Source: DASWVC01 sp036401335 (GTDB taxonomy: Bacteria > Verrucomicrobiota > Verrucomicrobiia > Chthoniobacterales > JAFAMB01). Taken from it: a stretch of 21,636 nt of DNA. The notes beneath the pieces are model-generated. The model did no database searches, was not told the DNA's origin, and worked only from the letters and a program-made list of their open reading frames with translations. The first letter of the stretch is position 1. Every line of letters begins with the position of its first letter. The stretch covers positions 1 to 21,636 of the forward strand of contig DASWVC010000164.1 in the NCBI GenBank assembly GCA_036401335.1, written 5' to 3'. Positions 15,285 to 21,636 of the stretch are shown piece by piece. The translations under genes and the position numbers were made by a program.

Positions 15285-17006
15285 TTGACAAACGGTTTAA
15301 CCGCCTCAAAAACTACCCCCTTTTCGTTTTCGGGAACTCCCGTTTCATGGTTTCCAAAGGGAGAAACGGCGCTTATTGCCACGTTTTCGCTTGCCCTCTT
15401 CTTCATCAAACTGCTGGCCAATTTTCATTACCGGATCGATTCCGACGAGCCGCAGCATGTGCACGTGGTCTGGCTGTGGTTGCATGGGCAAGTGGCTTAT
15501 CGCGATTTTTTCGACAATCACACCCCCGGGTTCCACCTGCTCTGCGTGCCGCTTTTGCGCTTACTGGGCGAACACTCCAGAACGTTGCTGCTGCTGCGGT
15601 TAACTTCCGTGGCCGCCTACGCGGGCTGCCTTTGCCTAGCTCGTAACCTGTTGAGAACTTTTACTTCCCGGCGTGTGGCGACATGGTCGGCGTTAGCCCT
15701 GGGCGCCTTTCCTCCTTTCTTCCTGACCACCACGGAATTTCGGCCGGACATTCTCTGGACTCTTCTTTGGCTGGCGACGCTTTGTACGCTGGTGCGCTCC
15801 CGGGGACGTCCCGGCGCCGTGGGCAAGGCCTTTTTTTCCCTTGGATTGGCCTTCTGCGTTTCCATGAAGAGCGTGTTGCTGCTGATCGCGCTCGTCGTAG
15901 CGGCCGTGGTCCTGGTCCTGGCCGATGAACGCGCCCAACGTCCCTTGAACTGGTCGGGGTTGAGCGCCTGCGCCTTTTCGGCTACGGGTGGTCTCGCCAT
16001 CGCGCCAACGTTGCTGGTCCTGTATTTCTGGGCGCACGGCGCCTTGCGGAACGTTTACGAATGCACGGTGCAACACAACCTTCTCCCCGGTGACCATTCT
16101 GCGATTGGAACTTTGGCCCGGCTCCTCCAGTGGCTGCTGCTGATGGCCATTCCCGCCGGCGCTTGCGGATGGGCCTGGAGGCAGACAGGCAAAGGGACCA
16201 ACGGACGGCGGAGCATCTTCCTTTGGCTGGTGGCGGCTGCCCTCGCCATTAGCCTTCGGTGTTTCTGGAGATTTTTGACACCCGAAGATTACCTGCCCGT
16301 TTTCGCTCTCCTGGTGCCTTTGGGTGCCGCAGCTTTGCTAAGCGCAACCGCAAGTTGGGGAACCCTTTTTGCCGCACCGGCGTGCACGGCCGTTCTCCTG
16401 ACGGTGACCTGTTGGGACCGACAACTATTTCAGAACGCCACGCACCAAAAGCTTCATCTGGTTGCCGACGTGCTCCGACTGACGGAAGCAGACACGCCGG
16501 TAATGGACGCCAAGGGCGAAACCATGTTCCGGCCCCGCGCTTCCCGACTCGTGCTCGAACACCTGACCAACCTGCGCGTTAAAAAAGGGTTGTTACAGGA
16601 CGATATCAGCCAGGAGCTGGTGGCAAAACGAGTTCCGGTGGTCAGCGACTTTAAGTTGCTGACCAAGGATCAGCTTTTTACGCAGCAATACTACGTCACG
16701 GTTGCGTGGCGTTTAAGGGTATTGGGCCACGCCCTGCAGCCTACCTTTACCCCGTCGGGCGTCGAATGGCGTTTCGCGACGGTTATCCCCGCCGACTATT
16801 CGTTCATTGATCCCCAGGGACCGGTCCAAGGCGAGGTGGACGGTAAACCGAGCGGCGGCATGCCCGTTTACCTTGTGCCTGGGGCGCATGTGTTTCGATG
16901 CGAGAACCACGCCGGGCCCGTTGCTTACGAGTGGTCCCACGCATTCGAGAAAGGATTTTCACCGTTTGGCCAGCTCGCGCCCGACGTGAAACGCCCTGAG
17001 GATTAG
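15285..17006 (+). CDS. Multi-pass membrane glycosyltransferase-like protein (GT-C/GT39 type)
   Basis: A 573-aa integral membrane protein with about ten hydrophobic helices in the first 400 residues and a soluble C-terminal domain of about 150 residues. The first periplasmic loop holds YRIDSDEPQHVHVVWLW and, shortly after, VAYRDFFDNHTPGFHLL. The acidic Asp-Glu residues here are typical of GT-C enzymes of the ArnT/PMT class, which move sugars from polyprenyl-phosphate carriers to lipid or protein acceptors. The acceptor is unknown. I start it at TTG 15285 because AGGAG (15273-15277) sits 7 bases upstream. The longer frame from 15048 begins with Arg/Pro/Gly-rich sequence unlike a protein and overlaps the preceding gene. 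It has no obvious operon partner. Confidence 0.75.
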   Translation: MTNGLTASKTTPFSFSGTPVSWFPKGETALIATFSLALFFIKLLANFHYRIDSDEPQHVHVVWLWLHGQVAYRDFFDNHTPGFHLLCVPLLRLLGEHSRTLLLLRLTSVAAYAGCLCLARNLLRTFTSRRVATWSALALGAFPPFFLTTTEFRPDILWTLLWLATLCTLVRSRGRPGAVGKAFFSLGLAFCVSMKSVLLLIALVVAAVVLVLADERAQRPLNWSGLSACAFSATGGLAIAPTLLVLYFWAHGALRNVYECTVQHNLLPGDHSAIGTLARLLQWLLLMAIPAGACGWAWRQTGKGTNGRRSIFLWLVAAALAISLRCFWRFLTPEDYLPVFALLVPLGAAALLSATASWGTLFAAPACTAVLLTVTCWDRQLFQNATHQKLHLVADVLRLTEADTPVMDAKGETMFRPRASRLVLEHLTNLRVKKGLLQDDISQELVAKRVPVVSDFKLLTKDQLFTQQYYVTVAWRLRVLGHALQPTFTPSGVEWRFATVIPADYSFIDPQGPVQGEVDGKPSGGMPVYLVPGAHVFRCENHAGPVAYEWSHAFEKGFSPFGQLAPDVKRPED

Positions 17007-17128
17007 GGACGTTGCCTTCCAGCGGGTCGCCCAGGATCTCCGGCGAACGGACAACCCCAAAACCCTGCAGACCGCCGCTATGAAATTTCTGGTCATAACG
17101 ATGCTGCGACGGCACAAATGTCTGGCAT

Positions 17129-18232
17129 ATGCAGACGAGTCGCATGCGAGTAGGAATAATCGGCACCGGTAACATCAGCAGCGCCTACCTGCGCGCATCT
17201 GAGCGTTTTCCTCAGATCGCCATGGTTGCCTGCGCAGATCTCCGGCTGGAATTGGCCAGAAAACGGGCTGCCGAATTTTCGTTGCGGGCAGAGGACGTCG
17301 AGGCGTTGCTGCAGGACGCGGAGATCGACGTCGTGTTGAACCTGACGACACCGGCAAGCCACGTGCCGATAAACCTGGCAGCCTTGCAAGCGGGCAAGCA
17401 CGTTTACAGCGAGAAGCCATTCGGCACCTCCTTAGCTCAAGCCCGGCCGGTAATCGATCTCGCGGCCAACACCGGGCTGCGGGTTGGCAGTGCGCCGGAC
17501 ACCTTTCTTGGCGCGGCTTACCAAACGGCTCGAAAATTGATCGATGATGGCGCCATCGGTCAGCCGCTCGGGGGGTGGGCCTTTTTCCTGAGCTCCGGGC
17601 CGGAATCCTGGCATCCCAATCCCGATTTTTTCTACCAGCCGGGCGCCGGGCCGGTGTTCGACATGGGTCCGTATTACGTTACAGCGTTAGTCAGCCTCTT
17701 CGGACCTGTCCGGAATGTCTTTTCGATCGCGCGCACGGCCGGGATCGAGCGGGTAATCGGCAGCGGCGCACGGCAAGGAGAAAGTTTTACGACAGAGGTT
17801 CCGACGACCGTGCTAGGCCTCCTGCAGTTTGCCAGTGGACCCGTGATCCACGTCGGAATGAGTTTTGACGCCCCCCTCCACGAATACGTGCCCATCCGTC
17901 TCTACGGCTCTGAAGGAGCCCTGGAGCTGCCCGACCCGAACTGGTTTGGCGGAAATGTGCGACTGGCACGGAAAGGGCAAAACTGGAAAGATGTGTCTCC
18001 AAGCCATGCGTACGGGGACTTCAACTACCGCAGCCTTGGGCTGGCGGAGATGATCACTTCGATTGGCCAAGGCCGGCTCCACCGCGCTTCGGGCGAGCTC
18101 GCGTTCCATGTTCTCGAAGTGCTGGAAAAACTGACCCTTCCCGAAGCGGAAAGTAGCCCTGTTCCGCTCTCCACCACTTGCAGCCAGCCACGCCCCTTGA
18201 GCGGCTACTCGGAGCGGCCTTCCCTGGCGTGA
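17129..18232 (+). CDS. Gfo/Idh/MocA-family NAD(P)-dependent oxidoreductase
   Basis: A two-domain oxidoreductase acting on sugars, inositols or related compounds in the cytoplasm. The 367-aa protein has an N-terminal Rossmann fold with GIIGTGNIS right after the start, the family motif SEKPFG (about residues 93-98) with the conserved Lys, and a C-terminal alpha/beta domain with PGAGPVFDMGPYYVTAL, where the DMGPY(H/Y) block supplies active-site residues. The ATG at 17144 (MRVGIIGTGN) is the more typical family start; the ATG at 17129 adds five residues (MQTSR). Neither has a strong ribosome site. Actual substrate unknown. The last 30 residues (SSPVPLSTTCSQPRPLSG) look unstructured. Confidence 0.9.
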   Translation: MQTSRMRVGIIGTGNISSAYLRASERFPQIAMVACADLRLELARKRAAEFSLRAEDVEALLQDAEIDVVLNLTTPASHVPINLAALQAGKHVYSEKPFGTSLAQARPVIDLAANTGLRVGSAPDTFLGAAYQTARKLIDDGAIGQPLGGWAFFLSSGPESWHPNPDFFYQPGAGPVFDMGPYYVTALVSLFGPVRNVFSIARTAGIERVIGSGARQGESFTTEVPTTVLGLLQFASGPVIHVGMSFDAPLHEYVPIRLYGSEGALELPDPNWFGGNVRLARKGQNWKDVSPSHAYGDFNYRSLGLAEMITSIGQGRLHRASGELAFHVLEVLEKLTLPEAESSPVPLSTTCSQPRPLSGYSERPSLA

Positions 18233-18303
18233 CCGCGCCTCTACGGAAACTTGAGAGGGCACGCTAGCTTCATGCGCCTGCAAGGTGCAATCAAAGCCGG
18301 TGA

Positions 18304-18379
18304 TGGTGGAGGTATGGGGATTCGAACCCCAGACCTTCTCATTGCGAACGAGACGCTCTACCAACTGAGCTATACCCCC
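18304..18379 (-). tRNA. tRNA-Ala (anticodon CGC)
   Basis: A 76-nt cloverleaf on the minus strand starting GGGGGTATAGCTCAG. The anticodon stem TCTCG/TGAGA encloses TTCGCAA, giving anticodon CGC (codon GCG). The acceptor stem has the G3-U70 wobble pair that marks alanine tRNAs, discriminator A, and an encoded 3' CCA. Confidence 0.96.
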
Positions 18380-18508
18380 GACCTTACCGGAACGTGAAGA
18401 AAGCCTGTTTAAGTAGCCGGTGCAAGGACCAAATTGACCACCGGGCGCATGCCCGAAGCTAACTTCAACCGTCGAAACCGTCGTTTTGAAAACCGGGCGC
18501 GACCTGGG

Positions 18509-18733
18509 TTATTCTTTCTCCGCCGCTGCCCGGGACAGCCGGTGCGACAAGGCAAAGAAGCTGGGCACCCACAAGCCGATAAAAATGCCAAAACGTTCGG
18601 CATGGGCGGGGTCATCTCCCTGTTTGGAAAACCACGTGATAATAGAAGCTACGATCGAGATAAAACCGGCCGCCAAGGAGATTTCTGAAAGGAGCTTCAA
18701 GCTCTCTTTGCTTAAAGGAAGGCTATTTTCCAT
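18509..18733 (-). CDS. Small two-helix membrane protein, 74 aa
   Basis: From ATG 18733 (MENSLPLSKESLKLLSEISL) the protein has two hydrophobic segments, about residues 17-32 (LAAGFISIVASIITWF) and 49-62 (FGIFIGLWVPSFFALS), joined by a charged loop. The (W/R)xGIFIGLWxPxFFAL block is, from memory, a recurrent feature of small uncharacterised membrane proteins in many bacteria. The frame is open to 18844, but the added part is Arg-rich and unlikely. The leader just upstream of the ATG is unusually A+T-rich (ACAAATATATAATT) and has no Shine-Dalgarno. It is divergent from the SDR gene. Confidence 0.65.
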   Translation of the reverse strand: MENSLPLSKESLKLLSEISLAAGFISIVASIITWFSKQGDDPAHAERFGIFIGLWVPSFFALSHRLSRAAAEKE

Positions 18734-18875
18734 AATTATATATTTGTAACTGATTCGAGCGTCGCTTCCAGAACGGATGCGGTCAATACGTGAATCAATC
18801 GGCCTGCGCTGCCTGTTTTGAAGGAATCCGGTCGATGGACGCACGATTCATGGCCGGGCTGCGAAGAGGTTTGAT

Positions 18876-19571
18876 ATGGCGGACAAAAAGGTTGCTTTGG
18901 TTACCGGCGGGAACAAAGGCATAGGTTTCGAAATTGCACGGCAACTTGCCGGCGCCGGCTTTCGCGTTATTCTGACCGCCCGCAACCCCGAGGCCGGCAA
19001 GGAGGCTGTCGGCCGGCTGCCCGCGGGTGCTTCGTTTGCAGCGATGGATGTTTCTGACGACGGGAGCATTGCGCAGGCCGCCCGCACCGTCGGCGAGACG
19101 GTGGATGGGTTGCACGTGCTTGTAAATAATGCCGGCATCTACCCGGACCAAGGCATCGACATTCTGACCGTAACCCGTGACCAGCTGGCACAGACCTTTC
19201 AAACCAATACATTTGGGGCGCTGCGGGTCACACAAGAATTTCTGCCGATGTTGAAAAGGGCAGAAGGTGCGCGGGTGATTAACGTATCGAGCGGCTATGG
19301 TCAACTCGACGGGTTGGCAGCCGGGGTGCCCTCCTACTGCCTCTCCAAACTTACCCTTAACGGCGTTACCCTCATGCTGCATCAAGCATTGCAAGGTGCA
19401 GCCATTTCTGTCAATTCAATGTGCCCGGGGTGGGTCCGCACCGACATGGGGGGGGCCAACGCCTCCCGTTCGGTCGAAGAAGGTGCAGACACGGCCTTCT
19501 GGCTGGCGGCTGAAGCACCTGCCTCTCTCTCGGGAAAGTTTTTCCGGGACCGTAGGGAAATCAGTTGGTGA
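18876..19571 (+). CDS. Short-chain dehydrogenase/reductase (SDR)
   Basis: A classical NAD(P)-dependent SDR, 231 aa. The cofactor motif TGGNKGIG is at 10-17, NNAG at 84-87, catalytic Ser at about 139 (NVSSG), and the YxxxK pair at Tyr154/Lys158 (SYCLSK). The NKGIG variant, together with a QTNTFGALRVTQ block, recalls carbonyl-reductase-like SDRs from plants and bacteria. Substrate unknown. GAAGAGG lies 7 bases before the ATG, a good ribosome site. The 3' end overlaps the convergent cystathionine gamma-lyase gene by 11 bases. Confidence 0.93.
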   Translation: MADKKVALVTGGNKGIGFEIARQLAGAGFRVILTARNPEAGKEAVGRLPAGASFAAMDVSDDGSIAQAARTVGETVDGLHVLVNNAGIYPDQGIDILTVTRDQLAQTFQTNTFGALRVTQEFLPMLKRAEGARVINVSSGYGQLDGLAAGVPSYCLSKLTLNGVTLMLHQALQGAAISVNSMCPGWVRTDMGGANASRSVEEGADTAFWLAAEAPASLSGKFFRDRREISW

Positions 19572-20739
19572 AGGTCAACGCCTCCGCCAGGTCCCGCTCA
19601 AGGTCTTCTCCATCCTCGATTCCCACCGACAAGCGGACCAGAGAATCGTCGATGCCGAGCGCAACGCGTTGGTCCGGCGGGATTGACCCGTGCGTCATCA
19701 ACGCCGGATGCTCGATCAGGCTTTCGACGCCGCCAAGGCTTTCCGCGAGGGCAAACAACTGCGTGTGTTCCAGAAACCGCCGTGTCCCCGCCAGGTCCGC
19801 GTTCAGCCACAACGTAATCATGCCGCTGAACCCGCGCATTTGTCTCTGGGCCAACTGATGCTGCGGGTGCGAGGGCAGGCCCGGGTAATGAACCCGCCGC
19901 ACCTTCGGATGGTGCTCAAGGAACGTCGCCAGGCGCATGGCGTTTTCGCAATGCCGTTGCATTCGCACCGCGAGGGTCTTAAGTCCGCGCAGAGCGAGGT
20001 AGCTGTCAAAAGGGCCGGCGACGGCGCCCACTGCGTTTTGCAGGAACGCAAGGCGCTCCAGCACCGGCATGAGATCGGGATCGCGTCCAACGATGGCGAC
20101 CCCGCCAACCATGTCCGAATGGCCGTTGAGGTATTTGGTGGCCGAGTGCACGACAATGCTGAACCCCAGGTCGAGCGGCTTCTGCAGGTACGGACTCGCA
20201 AACGTGTTGTCTGCCACCGAAAGCAGGCCGTTCTCTCGCGCAAACGCCGCCACGGCTTGTAAGTCGACCAGTTTGAGAAGGGGATTGCTTGGACTTTCCA
20301 CCCAGACCATCCGGGTCTCGGGACGGTACGCCTGTTTCAAAGCACCTGCGTCCGTCAAATCGACGAACGTAAACTGCAGCCCGGCGGACTGGCGGCGCAC
20401 CCGCTCGAAAAGACGGAAAGTACCCCCGTAAAGGTCATCGCTTGCGATCACGTGGACGCCGGCGTCAAGCAGTTCCAGCACGGTCGCCATCGCCGCCAGG
20501 CCGGAGGCAAAAGCAAACCCCCGCGCGCCGTTTTCGAGGTCCGCAACGCACCGTTCGTAGGCCAGCCGTGTCGGGTTGATGCTCCGCGCATAATCGAATC
20601 CTTTGTGCACCCCGGGGCTCTGCTGCACATAAGTGGAAGTCTGATAGATTGGAGTAATGATTGCGCCGGTGGTTGCGTCCGGTTCCTGACCGGCGTGAAT
20701 GGCGCGCGTGGAGAAGCCGAGCTTAGCGGGTTCAGTCAT
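19561..20739 (-). CDS. Cystathionine gamma-lyase / gamma-synthase family PLP enzyme
   Basis: Cys/Met-metabolism PLP enzyme, 392 aa, normal length. The blocks are TRAIHAGQEPDATTGAIITP, PIYQTSTYVQ, DYARSINPTRLAYERCVADL, ASGLAAMATVLEL, the PLP-binding Lys at about 202 in SATKYLNGHSD, and the C-terminal SLGGVESLIEHPALMTH and LSVGIEDGEDL. Lyases (cystathionine to cysteine) and synthases (toward cystathionine) of this family cannot be separated with confidence by reading. The neighbouring cystathionine beta-synthase favours gamma-lyase and the reverse transsulfuration route from homocysteine to cysteine. The ATG lies 2 bases after the upstream gene's TGA, so the two are coupled. Confidence 0.93.
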   Translation of the reverse strand: MTEPAKLGFSTRAIHAGQEPDATTGAIITPIYQTSTYVQQSPGVHKGFDYARSINPTRLAYERCVADLENGARGFAFASGLAAMATVLELLDAGVHVIASDDLYGGTFRLFERVRRQSAGLQFTFVDLTDAGALKQAYRPETRMVWVESPSNPLLKLVDLQAVAAFARENGLLSVADNTFASPYLQKPLDLGFSIVVHSATKYLNGHSDMVGGVAIVGRDPDLMPVLERLAFLQNAVGAVAGPFDSYLALRGLKTLAVRMQRHCENAMRLATFLEHHPKVRRVHYPGLPSHPQHQLAQRQMRGFSGMITLWLNADLAGTRRFLEHTQLFALAESLGGVESLIEHPALMTHGSIPPDQRVALGIDDSLVRLSVGIEDGEDLERDLAEALTFTN

Positions 20740-20741
20740 GG

Positions 20742-21636
20742 TCAGATTTTGCGGCGCAAGAAGTTCAGGAGGTCGATCCGCGTGACAAGACCCACGAATT
20801 CCTCACCGCTGAGCACAATCGCCGCTTTGCCATCGTCCAGAATACGGCGTACGGAACTTAAGGGGTCGCCGACCTGCAGCGTTTCCACCCGGTCCGTCAT
20901 GGCCATGCGAACCGGATCCCGGAAAGAGCCAGCTCCGTCCTGCACCCGGCCTAGAAGGTCCGATTCATCCAGGATTCCAACCAATTTCCCGTCGGCGAGA
21001 ACCGGCATTTGCGAGACGTCTGCGATTCGCATTCGGTTGAACGCCGTTAAGAGTGTGTCCGTCGGGCCGACAGCCACCACGGTTCCGTCCTGGTACCGTC
21101 GCGAGATCAGGTCGCGCAAGTCGCCGTTCTGGGTGCGAGGAAGAAAGCCCTGGTCGGCCATCCACACATCGCTGTACATCTTGGACAGGTACTTATTGCC
21201 ACTGTCGCAGGCGAACGTCACGACCCGCTTAGGGCTGGTTTGTTTGCGGCAGTAGCGCAGGGCCGAGGCGAACAGGGTGCCGGACGATGACCCGCCAAAA
21301 ATGCCCTCATGCTTCAACAATTCCCGTGCCGCCTGAAAACTTTCAGCATCCGACACGCTATAGGCAGCAGTGACCCGGGAAAAGTCCGCGATCTCCGGCA
21401 GAAAATCCTCACCGATACCCTCGACCAACCAGGACCCGGCGGTGCCAATCTTGCGTTCGCGCACGTACCCGGTCAGCACGGAGCCTTCAGGATCAGCCAG
21501 GATGATCTCGCAAGCTGGAGCCACCCGCGCAAAATACCGGCTGAGCCCGGTCAGCGTGCCGCTCGATCCCACCCCCACCACGATCGCGTCAACCCGGCCC
21601 TTCATCTGGTTCCAGATTTCCGGGCCGGTGGTCTGC
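20742..21636 (-). CDS. cbs: Cystathionine beta-synthase, partial (5' end beyond window)
   Basis: PLP-dependent enzyme joining homocysteine and serine into cystathionine. The visible 298 codons start mid-protein (TTGPEIWNQMKGRVDAIVVG) and the gene continues past 21636. The catalytic domain shows GVGSSGTLTG, HEGIFGGSSSGT and TFACDSGNKYLSKMYSD. It is followed by two CBS repeats: about VVAVGPTDTLLTAFNRM to DESDLLG, and VETLQVGDPLSSVRRILDDG to VTRIDLLNFLRR. The C-terminal CBS pair identifies it as cystathionine beta-synthase type rather than plain cysteine synthase, and may bind an adenosyl effector. It is followed after 2 bases by the gamma-lyase gene. The PLP lysine lies outside the window. Confidence 0.9.
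   Translation of the reverse strand, partial: QTTGPEIWNQMKGRVDAIVVGVGSSGTLTGLSRYFARVAPACEIILADPEGSVLTGYVRERKIGTAGSWLVEGIGEDFLPEIADFSRVTAAYSVSDAESFQAARELLKHEGIFGGSSSGTLFASALRYCRKQTSPKRVVTFACDSGNKYLSKMYSDVWMADQGFLPRTQNGDLRDLISRRYQDGTVVAVGPTDTLLTAFNRMRIADVSQMPVLADGKLVGILDESDLLGRVQDGAGSFRDPVRMAMTDRVETLQVGDPLSSVRRILDDGKAAIVLSGEEFVGLVTRIDLLNFLRRKI

Overview
The window is a GC-rich bacterial chromosome segment. An outer-membrane TonB-dependent receptor shows a Gram-negative (diderm) cell. The segment also carries two Pup-proteasome-type genes (ARC/Mpa-like ATPase and Dop) and a 93-aa coiled-coil protein that I associate from memory with Verrucomicrobiota. Verrucomicrobiota or a related PVC-type lineage is therefore my best guess; this is inference, not shown by a marker gene.

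Layout. 1-1880: a decayed accessory stretch with a truncated gene end, a frameshifted IS630-type transposase remnant, a gene-less interval and an excisionase-like HTH ORF that runs into the 3' end of tRNA-Glu(CUC), which suggests an old integration site. 1961-2850: one plausible 99-aa hypothetical gene (-), a 41-aa membrane miniprotein (+) and a G+C-rich hairpin. 2884-6048 (-): a compact E1alpha-E1beta-E2 operon of a 2-oxoacid dehydrogenase complex, without E3. 6178-8031 (-): a BtuB-like receptor preceded by a cobalamin riboswitch whose downstream segments can form mutually exclusive hairpins. 8471-11758 (+): a well-formed sigma70-type promoter followed by arc and dop. 12130-15090 (+): clpB and the 93-aa coiled-coil gene. 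15285-18232 (+): a GT-C type membrane glycosyltransferase-like protein with a TTG start, then a Gfo/Idh/MocA oxidoreductase. 18304-18379 (-): tRNA-Ala(CGC). 18509-18733 (-): a 74-aa membrane protein. 18876-19571 (+): a short-chain dehydrogenase. 19561-21636 (-): cystathionine gamma-lyase/synthase and cystathionine beta-synthase (cut by the window edge), a reverse transsulfuration pair.

The most interesting part is the arc-dop pair. It lies in a diderm genome with no 20S proteasome subunits, no PafA ligase and no recognisable Pup/UBact beside it. The ATPase also lacks the C-terminal GQYL (HbYX-like) tail used to dock on the 20S core. Next to it sit the disaggregase ClpB and a small coiled-coil protein, so the segment looks like a protein-quality-control neighbourhood. 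Either the missing partners are elsewhere in the genome, or this is a proteasome-independent unfoldase/depupylase system.
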